A stretch of DNA of 64,000 nt, taken from assembly GCA_003254925.1 (NCBI GenBank), contig QANZ01045886.1, positions 28,427-92,426 of the forward strand, in the 5' to 3' direction. Below are positions 24,601 to 36,100 of this stretch, piece after piece. Every line of letters begins with the position of its first letter. The stretch's first letter is position 1. The notes under the pieces are model-generated. The model worked only from the letters and a program-made list of their open reading frames with translations. It was not told the DNA's origin and searched no databases. The stretch is from Chamaecrista fasciculata. Its lineage: Eukaryota; Streptophyta; Magnoliopsida; Fabales; Fabaceae. The translations under genes were made by a program, and so were the position numbers.

Positions 24601-24958
24601 ACAAATTACAACTGACTTCATGATTCGATTCTTGTACTGAAACTCTTAAAAATTCACTAACAATCAAACAATTTGCTCTAAAATTGAAAACTCAGTCGGG
24701 CCAAGCAATGTTAGTAAAAAGCATACTCACAAGTCACAATTCAAATTTCAATTCGATATTCTCGAAGCTTAAAAGAGATTTCACACATGAAAAATAAGAA
24801 ATGAAAAACAGAAATCACGAGAAATAGAAATGAACCTCGATGGCAGCAGCGACAGCGTCGCCGACGAGACCAGGAGGTGCTTGCCATGTTCCCAAACCAA
24901 CGGAAGGAATCTTCGCTCCAGTGTTTAACTGGAAAAACCGAATCTCGTCGTTCGCCAT
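21691..24958 (-). CDS. Aldo-keto reductase family 4C, copy 2 (IHSP variant)
   Basis: Seven exons encode 316 residues: 24958-24836, 24390-24340, 24044-23968, 23825-23738, 23020-22745, 22572-22324 and 21777-21691. All introns are GT-AG and in phase. Asp48, Tyr53, Lys82 and His115 of the tetrad are kept, as is [15 protein letters not shown]. Unlike the other three copies, the residue after the catalytic His is Ser (IHSP, from TCT) rather than Trp (IHWP, TGG). In AKRs this Trp lines the substrate pocket and helps hold the carbonyl (Trp111 of human aldose reductase). Two bases changed, so a single sequencing error is unlikely. The frame is fully open, so it is probably expressed with altered activity, or drifting. 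Exon 6 begins GYAPLG instead of AYAPLG. Confidence 0.93.
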
Positions 24959-25110
24959 TTTTTGTATTTTCTCTGTTTCTCACTCACCAAACACAAATGG
25001 ACGAACGACTAGAGTGAGTACAGAATATCTCCTTTCTAAAAATGTGGGGAAGAAGACTAGAGAAGACCGAACCAGAAAAGGGAGTCAAAGTTATTACAAA
25101 AAGAAAAAAA

Positions 25111-25612
25111 AAGGTCAAAGGGTCATTTTGGTCCTAAATGTATGTCTTAATGTTTATTTTAGTCCTTTATAATTCAAATATTCAAATTGATTGTAAATGT
25201 TGACAAAATTTTTCGTTTTAATCCTAAACTATTGAATTTCATCATATTTCTATCGTCTCTTATTACAAGTTCAGAGGATTTGTTAAGAATAACTCATATC
25301 TCTGAATTCGTCGTTTTCGAATTTGAAATGAAATATATATGATCAATTTTGTTTATCTGACCGTGAAATGAGCAGTCTAATTTCAAGATCGATTTGACCT
25401 CGTTTCACCTGAATAGAGAAAATGCTCTTTGAAAATAATACTTAGTTATAAACTCGTCATATTCAAACTTTAAACAAGAGAAATATGATCATATTTAATA
25501 TTTTTAGACCATAATAAAATATTTTTGCAATATTTAAAATCAATTTAAATATTTTAAAATATAAAAGAACGAAATGAGACATGTATTTAAAATCAAAATG
25601 ATCTTCTTAAGA
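25111..25612. repeat. Palindromic-core repeat (GGTCAAAGGGTCATTTTGG)
   Basis: It starts near 'aaaggtcaaagggtcatt' and ends near 'atcaaaatgatcttctta', an inverted pair. The internal core 25200-25500 is shared with five other places in the window. The closest full-length relative is 60189-60715. It lies about 150 bp upstream of AKR copy 2. Confidence 0.6.
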
Positions 25613-27012
25613 AAAAAAAAGTCACAATTACTCCGTAGAGTGGAGTGGAAAGGATATTAATGGACTGAGTAGATATGTTGTTTGGGAGTTTTTAGTGAGG
25701 ACAGGAATGGACACATGATAATCTTGTCATAAATTAATAATATTTGAAATAATTTTATACATTTTGGTCCTTGAATTTGTACTAAATAATATTAGGGTTT
25801 TTTTTTTTTTTTGGCCTGAAAATAATATTAGGGTTTAGAAAGATCAATAATATTAATAAAATCATGGGGTATAATTGCCTTAAAATTTTTAAAGTTGTCC
25901 TCTCTATCCTTGGCACCCCAATTTGGGGGGCCAGCAAAAATTAGATTTTGGGGTGCCAAGGGGTGCTTTGGAGGCACCCCTTCNTTATTTTATAAAAAAT
26001 TTGGTCCCTCTTAAATTTTTTTTCTTTAATTTGGTCCTTCACAATTTGTTTTTTATGGACTAAATTGAGAATAAAAATTTATTAATTGACCAAATTGTAA
26101 AAATAATATTATTTGTGATATTAAAATATAATTTTGACTAAATAAAAATTAATTTTATTTTTTATTTAATATTTTTGCGGGCCGACGGGTTGGGTTAGGT
26201 TGAGCGGGCTCAAAATCTTAAAAACTGCAGCCCAACCCAAACCACATCGGGCTCAACTTTTTGAACACAAACCAACCCGCCAGCCCAACCCAAACCAACC
26301 CAAACTAGTGGGTTGGGTTGGTTTTAGCGGGTTGGCGGGTTGGCCCAACCCAATGAACACCCCTACTCTCTCCATAAGTCCATATAACTTAAGTTGACAT
26401 AATTTATTTAGGAGTATCAAAAAAAAAAAAGACATAATTTATTTAGTTTTTAGTTTTCATAGTAGTTGTCTATTCAAAAATCAAGAATCTTATTATTTTT
26501 ATTTTTTTAAAAAAAAATTATTTTGATTGATTTTATTTTTAACTCTTATTTTAATTAAATATTAATAACACATTTTATGTGACTAATTGTATGTAATGTA
26601 AAATTAAACTAAAAAACTTAAATCATAATTTAAATTGAAAAACACGATAAAATTTATTATTAATTTATTAAAATAAATTAATCAAAATATAAAATCGATT
26701 AAAATATAAAATTTTAACGATAAAATTGATAGCGAACACACATTGAAAATGAAATTAAAAATTAATATAAAATTTGTAAAACAAAAACTCCTCTTCTCAA
26801 AATAAAATAAGTATATGTGCATCAAGAAATCAAATCACTTTACCAATGAATTGTAGTTTACTTTTAGTAATGTAAATTGAGTATGTGGATCTCGTATTTC
26901 GATCTACACATAACACATTTTTGTAATAAGGTGATGATACTGATAAGGTGATCAGTGATAATATAATCAAATTAGTAATACTGCAATATACATACATACA
27001 TATATGTATATA
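25613..27012. other. AT-rich spacer with GC-rich insert
   Basis: 25900-26000 has hairpin-forming 'ttggcaccccaa' / 'ttggggtgccaa' tracts and one undetermined base at 25984. About 26170-26363 is a GC-rich block of CAACCC/GGGTTGG repeats ending 'aacaccccta', the terminus of a common plant MITE type (TAGGGGTGTTCATTGG in reverse). Its left end was not found. No gene is present; the two frames at 26200-26435 follow from the repeat. Confidence 0.5.
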
Positions 27013-27350
27013 CTAGGGACTTTGCGTGCCCGTTAGGGCACGCAAATATATATGTAGAATAAATAAAGGACTAAATTATTAATTTAGTAAAGAAAGAAAG
27101 ACCAAATAGTAAATTTTCTCTTATTTTTAATTTCATAGACTATAGTTTTAAACATGTACGACCAGAAAGGGGTGGAGCCATAAGATATACTAGAGGCTTT
27201 GCGTGCCCGTATGTAAAATAAATGAGGGATTAAATCGTTAACACAGTAAAAAAGAAAGGATCAAATAATAATTTTCCTCTTATTATTAATTTTGTACTAT
27301 AGTTTTAAAATGTGGACGACCAGAAAAAAGTGGACCATATAATATAAGAT
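27013..27350 (-). mobile_element. Two tandem Helitron 3'-terminal units (minus orientation)
   Basis: Read on the minus strand, 27046-27013 has a hairpin CGTGCCC-gtta-GGGCACG, a short spacer, then CTAG, the Helitron 3' signature. A second CTAG (27190-27193) follows a half-hairpin (27198-27210). The bodies behind each end (about 175 bp) are similar to one another and to 45430-45600 in reverse. I could not fix the 5' TC ends. Confidence 0.65.
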
Positions 27351-27534
27351 ATATATATATTAACTTTGACATAGTGGCCAATCGTGATGCTGATAAGGTG
27401 AGTAACGTTGGATGTTTTTCTCGTTCTTGCATATTCCTACACTCAATCATGATTAGTTTACATGACCAATCACTGTACAGAGATAACATAAAAGACAATC
27501 TTTTGCACCATGACTAAAGAGAGGGAATTTATTA

Positions 27535-27755
27535 ATATTTAATCTTACTCTTTGGGATAGTTAGCTTTACCTTGTGGTCAGTTAGAATAAACTACTATAT
27601 AAATACTCTAGTATAACATACAGAGTTCATTTCTCAGTCAATCTTCTCCCTTCTCTAGGCTTTCTTTGAGTAATACGAAATGAGAACATTCAAATCGATA
27701 ATTATTCATCAGAATTGTACTTTAGCTACCATAAAGATTTCCCAATGAACATATT
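27535..27755. repeat. LTR-like fragment downstream of AKR copy 3
   Basis: Paralogue of 21178-21400, here with a clean TATATAAATA box (27596-27605) and a pyrimidine-rich tract after it. Probably a piece of a copia LTR carried along by the gene duplication (inference). Confidence 0.5.
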
Positions 27756-27833
27756 TAATCATGAGTGATGAGTCCTTCATATTCAGAAATATGTCAGCTC
27801 ATTTATTAAAAATTACATGACCTTAAACATGCA

Positions 27834-27917
27834 CACTCCATTGGATTTACCTAAAGTATGCAATTTCAACTGCTTCCAAGAAGGATGGCATTCCACTTGG
27901 TTAACAGCAAGAGGGAC
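27834..27917 (-). pseudogene. AKR exon-5 relic
   Basis: The 28 codons on the minus strand read [20 protein letters not shown] then TLGKSNGV, matching the middle of AKR exon 5. The next codons run to a stop, and no other exon is nearby. It is a fragment of a fifth, lost AKR copy. Confidence 0.8.
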
Positions 27918-28011
27918 ATGATAAGTTTTCTAATCTCTACAGCTAAAAGTCAGGAAGGAACACCTCCTCCTATTTCATGCAATTCCCCAATAAGGGCAGT
28001 CAACTAACTGC

Positions 28012-31000
28012 TTAGATTTCACCATCCCAGACTTCCTCAACAGATCTATAGCCTCCATAAGTTTCATGGACCAAAAATTCAGCCCTGAGTAATCTTGCCT
28101 GCAACAACAAAAACTACATTATGTCAGAACTCAAAACCAGGTCTCTGTCAAAATCATCATAACCTCTTATACTATACGCATTACCTAAAAAGGTCATAAA
28201 ACTTACAGAGCTTTTAGTCAAAATGAATTCCTACTCTCAATCCAGAAAAGAAAAGGGAAAAACGAAGGGCCTTGGTTAGTGGATCAAAATAAAAAATCAG
28301 GCCTAGTATAAGCGTGTGTACACATATATACAGATATATAAGGGGAAATATATAGTAAGATCACTGAATTTATGAGTGGAGCTGGAAAGGTGAATTCGTG
28401 ACCTTTGGATTTTGCACGACTGATCAAAATTACTGATAGGACCACTAAGAAAAAGAACGATTTGGTGTGCTAATCTTGATTTGACCTTTTATGCAAGATC
28501 CAATTATCAAATTTTAATGCTTAGACTGGGGTGACTGACACAGCTACATATTTCCTTATTACTTTATTTTCTTACCACTTCACTGTTCATAGGACTAAAT
28601 GCAATATAGTTAGTTATATATTAGTGTATTCAAGTCTTAGTACGAAAAAGACTGAGTATAAAAGCTAACAATTAACCTGTTGAATCTCTGAAAATTTAGC
28701 AAATAAGTCCTCAGGTATTGACCAGTTGAAAACATCAAAGTTCTCCTTTATCCTTTCTTCCTTGGTACTCTTGGGAAGCACACTGTGACCCATTTGCAGT
28801 CCCCAGCGAATAGCCACCTGTGCAGGGGTTTTCCCTAATTTCTCTGCAACCATATTTAGAATCGGATGCTTTAGAACATCACTCTGAAGCCAGGTTGTCC
28901 CAGGAGAACCCAACGGTGAATACGCCTAGTCATATCCAATCAAAAGAACAGAGTCAAAAAGGAAAATTTAAGATAAATAAGATAGTTGCTTAATTCCAAG
29001 TTGCTAACTGTCAGAGTGTGGTTCTAGCATAGTACATAACAACCATTTTTGGGGCAGATGTGATAAAGTCATTCAATTCAAGATTTGAAAACTTACAGAA
29101 AGGTGGACACCTTTGGACTTGCAAAAAGCTCGCAACTTGTCTTGCTGCCATGAAGGATGACACTCTACTTGGTTTACAGCTGGAGGAATGCGTGCCACCT
29201 CCAACAAATCACCTAACTTCTTGGATGAGAAATTGCTTACACCTATGGCTCGAGCTTTGCCAGAGTCATAGAGTTTTTCCATGGCCTTCCATGTGCTAGG
29301 TATGTTAGGTTGCAGGAGCCTTTCAGGGCCCGTAATTCCCTTCTTAATTGGAGCAGGCCAGTGGATCTTAAAAGGCAAACTCATTAATTTACAACTGATT
29401 GAATCATAAAAAGACTATCTATAATACTCAAACAAGTTAAAATAATTAGAGTATGGCATATGAATCATCTAAAACATTACAGAATAATGAGGTTAAAACA
29501 TGTGGCACAGCAACTAGTCACTACAATCTTTTGTAAGAGTTTAACATTTTACTGCCTATAGTATTTTCTGAAACATTATGCGATGTGTGATCTATGTAAC
29601 AAGCTTTAATTGCAGCAGACAAAAGTAAATCAAACTAGTTTCAGAATTTTTAAATTTCACATCAAAAGGCTGTTTCTTACAATGCCCTTTCTCTCTGCAA
29701 ATTTCGAAATATTATTAAATCAAGACAAATAATCACCAGATGCAAACACCCCCCCAAAAAAAAAATAAATGCTCTGATGAATATAAAATCAGGAAATTTA
29801 AGTGAAACTACATACAAGGTATAAATCTACATAATCAAGCTGCAAATCTCTCAAAGTTCTGTCCAATGCTTCTGGCACATCTTCTGGAGCATGATCAGCA
29901 TTCCTGCAGATCACCATAACTTCAGCATAGGCAATTGTTCGATTATGGACAAGTCGAAATATTCACAATTGCATGATTGTATTTGCATAATTTTAGTTTA
30001 AAGGATGAGAACCAGGTGAAATCAAAATGACAACCAGAAACAAACCAGAGTTTAGAGGTAATCCACAAATCCTCACGTTTCACTACACCCTCCTCAAACA
30101 GCTTCTTTAATACTGAACCTATCTGCATATCAAAGATAGAATCAATTGCAGCATCCATGAAGATGTCTAATGATTCTTTGGGTATAAGGTTTATGGTGGT
30201 GTTGATGTTTACACTCAAGTCAGTAACTAACCCTACTGAAGATAATCAAAAGACCAGCTGAATAGGACAAAGTTGTGTGTGTTAGTCAATAAGTTGAGTT
30301 TGTGAAATGACTTCTGCTAGCTAGGGATTGTGTTGAATTGGGACAGGATGACATTATGAAATCAAAGTTTACAAGAATCAGGCTTAAGTTAACATTAATT
30401 TTGTTTAGTTACCTCCTTTTCATTGCCATAGATCTGAGCACAATCAATATGTCGGTAACCAACCTGTAATTACCAAACGAAATTATTTAGTTGAACGCCA
30501 AAGAAAGCTCAATTACTATGATCAAACAGGGAAGCAAGAAAGACCATATCCACTTTGTCGCACACTTGATCTCAATTATTCATCTCAAACAACTCAAAAA
30601 AGTGAAACATAACACTCAATTAATTATTCTTTTTCAACATTAAAAAAAAATTATAATCAAACATATAGACACTTCACTTCACTAACCTTCGATTCTACAA
30701 TAATTTTGAACATTCACTATTAAAATCTAGGGTAAATTATAGATTAGCTACTCGTGGTATGCTCGATTCTCACATTGGTGCAGTGTGTTTTTTCTAATTT
30801 CACTTAGGAACTTGAACTTGAGCTTCTCGCCGTTAAGTAGTTAGGGTACTCGTGGTCTTGTACTATTAATTTTAATAAAAAATGCTAACAACAATCTTAG
30901 ATACAATCTTAGGCACAATCTCAGGTACAATCTAAGGTACCTAATATGTAATTTAGCCCCAAAATCTACGGCCACACAATTACAAACTCCAGTGGAGAAA

Positions 31001-31248
31001 GCAAAGTTAAATAGCGACACTCGCATCTCAGTTTCAACTATTAAATCATCAGTATGCTTAAAGGAACTTAAAATATGGAATAGAAGAAATGGAGAGCAGA
31101 AAGAAAGGGATGAGACCGTGACGGCGGCGGCAACGGCGTCGGCGACGAGACCAGGAGGAGCCTGCCATGTTCCCAAACCAACGGAAGGGATGCGTGCTCC
31201 GGTGTTCAACTTGAAGAATCGAACGTCGCCGTCGTCGGTGTTCGCCAT
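28012..31248 (-). CDS. Aldo-keto reductase family 4C, copy 3
   Basis: Seven exons encode 317 residues: 31248-31117, 30463-30413, 30122-30046, 29903-29816, 29366-29097, 28925-28677 and 28098-28012. The N-terminus is longer ([18 protein letters not shown]), with four extra codons against copy 1's MANNEIRFF, minus one. Exon 5 is six bases shorter: [14 protein letters not shown] replaces [16 protein letters not shown]. The tetrad ([21 protein letters not shown]) and the NADPH motif are intact. The C-terminus reads [15 protein letters not shown], closer to Arabidopsis AKR4C9 than copies 1-2. An in-frame ATG upstream at 31323 exists, but homology supports 31248. A MULE sits about 200 bp upstream and a MITE lies in intron 1. 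Confidence 0.94.
30730..30959. mobile_element. GGGTAAATT-type MITE in intron 1 of AKR copy 3
   Basis: It begins GGGTAAATTATAGATTAG and ends TAATTTAGCCC. The flanks TAAAATCTA (30721-30729) and CAAAATCTA (30960-30968) agree at 8 of 9 bases. Four near-repeats of 'acaatcttaggtacaatct' lie at 30890-30940. Confidence 0.75.
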
Positions 31249-31447
31249 AATTTCGATTTTATCAGTTCTGAATAATAGAAGTTCTTGTAACCAAAACAGA
31301 AAATGTGAAGGGCGTGGATTCAAATTTCAAGATGAATAAGACGTTAATCAAACCTAAAATGTCGATTAGGGACCATTGGAAAGAAGGCCACGTGATGAAA
31401 TGTAGGTCTCATAAAATAATAAATACGTGGGACTCATATTTTCTTTT

Positions 31448-32250
31448 AGCTTAAGTGCACTTTTGGTCCTAAAACTATGATAAAGGTTTCATTTTGGTCC
31501 CATAACTTTTTTTGTTGCAATTTTGGTCCCATAACTATGACAAAGGCTTCATTTTGGTCCCATAACTTTTTTTGTTGCAATTTTGGTCCCATAACTACGA
31601 CAAAGGTTTCATTTTGGTCCCATAACTTTTTTTGTTGCAATTTTGGTTCCATAACTTCTCAAAAGGTTCCACCGTTAGTCCCTTGGTGAATTCCATCTAT
31701 ATTTAGCCGTTAAGTATGACGTGACATAGTGACTAGGATCATGATGTGGCAAAATAAGATGAAATAGACTGAAATAGGATCTATATGCAACATATTAAAA
31801 CTTATCTATACCCAACCACAATATATACAAAGAGTGGTACTTCCTCTTCCTAGTCAGCCCAACGGGACTTCCTCTTCCTCATTCCGCTTCCCGATTCGCC
31901 GTCGCCGCCGCTTTGGTCGTTCAACTCTAGCTGAGGATCCCATCGACTTCGTCGACGCCTTCTGCTTGAAGTCTCTTCTTCCCCACCAGATTGGTCCCTG
32001 TCAGTACCACTCTTTGTATATTTTGTGGTTGGGTATAGATAAGTTTTAATATGTTGCATATAGATCCTATTTTAGTCCACTTCATCTTATTTTGTCGCAT
32101 CATGATCTTAGTTACTATGCCACGTCATACTTAATGCCTAAATATGGATGGAATTCACCAAGGGACTAACGGTGGAACCTTTTGAGAAGTTATGGGACCA
32201 AAATTGCAACAAAAAAAGTTATGGGACCAAAATGAAATATTTAAGTCTAG
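31448..32250. mobile_element. Non-autonomous MULE with 163-bp GC-rich loop (second copy)
   Basis: Left end AGCTTAAGTGCAC. Long arms match those of 2131-3079. The loop 31841-32003 is exactly 163 bp like the other copy and lies in the opposite orientation. The right end ('aaatatttaagtctaggcc') is worn and no target duplication is clear, so the right limit is approximate. It lies in the upstream region of AKR copy 3 and could affect its expression (inference). Confidence 0.75.
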
Positions 32251-33149
32251 GCCCGAGTTTTAAAATTATAATATCTTATTCATATTCTATTTATGATTAT
32301 TTCTTGACTGATGAATAACTTTTAAATAATATTTTATTTTATTTACTCTTTAAAAATTTGACTAATAAAATTACGTTCTTTTTTAGTTTTATGATTGAGT
32401 TGCACTTTAAATGAATTAAAGCTTGCACTTCGTTATTAATATTACATTTTTAATCAAAATTGTAACAAAATGTGTTAAAAAAATCGGAAACAATAAGTAG
32501 CATATGGGAAAAACTAGTCACAAGCCTTGGCCAAATTTTTTACTCAGAATTGAATAGAAATTGCATCAAGCATTTGACAGGGGGAATCAGGAAAATTATT
32601 AACTTCTTTCAACTTTTTATAACAGTAGATTTAAACAAGTGGTTCAACTTTTTATAACAGTAGATTTAAACAAGTGCAATGCTATCATAAGCTCCGTTGA
32701 TGGAGCAAATGAAAAAAATTGTGTCTTTCCCTTTTATCTTTCATGCTATTTCTTTTTGTATTTTTTAAATTTTTGAAATATTTTTATTAAAAAATGTGTA
32801 AGATTGAGTGTAAAAAAATGCATTATCCATAAAAGGGGCTTTTGCAAGCATTTTCCTTTAAATAAAACACTTTGTCAGAAAATTAGTCTTTTCTGAATTA
32901 TATAAAGCCATTAAGCAAACAGCGAATCCGTAGATATTTGAACCCGAGTATCCGTAAAGAGAGAGTGAGAGAAAATAATAGTCTTGGCTCTCTCAATAAT
33001 GAACTATTCCCCAAAATCTAATACAGATCATACATTTTCTTCCTATTGAGGGTAAAATGAAACAGTCTAGAGGCTACAGCCTAGCATGAGACATATCATA
33101 AACTCTTAATTTGCATATATATATATATATATATATCCTACTTTGTTGC
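32251..33149. other. Spacer between AKR copies 3 and 4
   Basis: AT-rich, with a 29-bp direct repeat ('caactttttataacagtag' at about 32609 and 32646) and an (AT)n tract at 33114-33136. The last part should hold the AKR copy 4 3' UTR. No gene. Confidence 0.5.
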
Positions 33150-36100
33150 TCACTGTTCACCATCCCATAATTCTTCAATGTTCTTATAGAAACCAAGAGT
33201 CTCATGAACAAATCCAGTCCCCTTGATTAGCCTCTCCTGCATAAAGTAAATTCCATGGGTTAATTGAAAAGTTCATAATCACTTAAAGAAACAAAAAAAA
33301 AAATTAAGTATTGCAATAATTACCTGCTTAATCTCAGAGAATTTGGCCATCAAGTCTTGGGGTATAGACCAGTCAAACACGTCAAAATTCTCTTTGATCC
33401 TCTTCTCATTTGAGCTCTTAGGTAGGACACTGTGTCCTGTTTGTAGGCCCCATCTAAGGGCTACTTGTGCAGGTGTCTTTCCCAATTTTTCAGCCACTTG
33501 ATTGATCACTGGCTGTTTAAGGACATCACTGTTGATACTTGATGTTCCTGGAGAACCCAATGGTGAATATCCCTGAAAAAGGAAGATGCATTATGAACAA
33601 TTATTAGTTCTGTTGGCTAGGAAGTGATAGCAATTGCTTCTAATGAATGTTTGGGTGTGTATGAATTCAAGATTATAAATTGGAAGTGAAAGGAATGAGA
33701 GATAATCAAGTTTTTCCCCCTTATTTTGAATGCTGAGATTTTGGAGGCCAAGATTAATTTCTAATTTTTCATTATTCTTATCTTTCATAAATTCAAAATA
33801 ATTTAAATTGAAATATTTTAGATGATGTATTATAATCCAAATAAATAAAAGAGTAAATGAAATTAACAAGATCAATCTCTTAAAATATTTTAGTAGAAAA
33901 GTGCAAAAAATTTTTATGCGCAAAAAAGTGACTTAATGTACATAGAAGTAGTACAACAAATCTAAATACAAAGTTAACATTCTCTTCTCTCCTTAATTGC
34001 TAAATTGATGAGGAATATCTAGACTAACCTCTCTTACGATTTGTCCAAGCTTTCCCACCAGGTTTGTTCAAGTCTAAGTAAAATTATTCAAATACCCTTC
34101 AAAGGTCTTGTATATATTCCTTTATTAGATATGGTCTAACATTAATTCCTACACACTTCCTCTATGGAATATACTTGTTATTGACTTGAACGTCGGATTC
34201 TCATCGTGGGAGGTCTCTCCCACTACTAGGCTAACCCTTGTAGGTGCCAGGGACTTAGAGCAAAGTCAAGGATTTGAGAAGCATTATCATAAACATATCT
34301 TAAATGTAGAGCCAACACATTCAAACCCTAACACTCCCTCTTGATTGCAGCATATTATCTTCTTTCCATGTTTTTTTTTTAAAAACACCTTTACACTCCC
34401 CCAAAATCAAGGAAAACCAAACCAAGTTAGGGAATATTGAACATTTACTTACAGATACATGAACACCTTTGGATGCACAGAATTCATGGAGGTTTGGTTG
34501 TTGCCAAACAGGGTGACACTCAACTTGGTTCACAGAAGGAGGCACACGTGCAATGTTCAACAAATCTTGAAGCTTCTTTGATGAGAAGTTGCTTACTCCT
34601 ATTGCTTTTGCCTTCCCACTGTCATAAAGTGCTTCCATTGCTTTCCATGTACTGGGAATGTCTGTATGTGTCAAATTCTCAGGCTTGAACCCAACTGATC
34701 CCTTTTTCATACTCACTGGCCAGTGAATCTGCACAAACAATTCAATAATATGGGTTAGTAGTTACTAGTTAGTACCCTATCTAGTTTCATCATTCTAACA
34801 ATTTTGGTCTCTTACAAGTTACAACAATCTATTTTCTTGATCCTTCAACCATGTTTCACAATACTATTTCCATTTGGAGCTGGTATTCCCTTTTGGGATT
34901 TTTTTTTTCCGAAGTTTACTTTTGGTCCCACAACTTTTGTTCAGGTCTCAATTTTGTCCCATAACTTATTTTGTTACACTTTTGGTCCTATATCTTTGGG
35001 TTAGGTTAGAGAATTGATCATATATTTTTTAATCAAGATGTAGAGTTGGTCTCATATCTTTGGGTTAGGTGTAAAATTAGTCTCATATCTTTGGGTCAGG
35101 TGGGTTTGACAATGAAATTTTTTGTAAAAATATGGAACTAATTCTGTAACCTAACCAAAAAATATGGGACCAAAAGTGATACGGAACCAAATCTATAACC
35201 TTTGGTAAAGATATGAGATCAAAAGTGCAACAATTAATATTCATAGGACTAAATTGAGACCAGAGCATAAGTTATAAGACCAAAAATACACTTTGACTTT
35301 TTTTTTTAATCTTAATTTAATACTTTCTTTAACAAAAATAATTGGGTGCACAAGCAAATAAAAATGAACACATGACACTAGATGATCCACTAGATCAGAT
35401 GAACAGTTTAGATTTCTAGACAACAGAAACAACACAAAAAAAAAAGTATGGTAGAAGATCCAGTGACCTCAACCTACCCTGCCAACTGAGCCACAAGAAA
35501 TATGAACAAAATGCATAATTTTATAATTTTTTTCTTTTTCAATTGGACTAATAAACAATTCATATTAAACTAAACTACAGGAAAACTACAAGATCCTTAA
35601 CTTCAGAAGATCCCCATCCTTCTATTTCATTGATATTGAAAAGAATAACATGAAAATAAGTGAGAATACACACCAGATAGAGATCAAGGTAGTCAAGTTG
35701 CAATTCCTTCAGAGTTCTATCTAATGCATTTGGAACATCTTCAGGAGCATGATCTTTACACCTGTATTAGTCAAGAAAGCAGAGGATCTCTGTTCAGCAA
35801 CAAATACATATATATATATACATGGAGTAAATTAACAATTTGGTCCTTAAAAGATCACTAAACTGACAACTCGGTCCTTAAAAAGTTAAAATACACATTT
35901 AGTCCCTAAAAAATCAAAATGGGATGCTTTGTAGTCCATGAAAGATTAAAACGGTATACTATTCAGTCCATAAAAAGAACTACTTAGTATACCATTTTGA
36001 TGAGGCTAAATTGTTAGTTTACTATATATATATATATATATATGTGTGTGTTTGTGTTGTAACATTAAAGGTTAAAAATAGAAACTTTCATATGAAAAAC

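Noticed and set aside
27013..27046. Possible CRISPR-like or terminator hairpin (CGTGCCC-gtta-GGGCACG)
   Set aside because: Recurs only a few times, always just before CTAG or CTAA, as in Helitron ends; this is a eukaryotic nuclear sequence.
30841..31323. 160-codon frame starting 25 codons upstream of AKR copy 3
   Set aside because: It runs through the exon 1 donor site into intron 1, and homology places the start at 31248; only 31248-31117 is accepted as coding.
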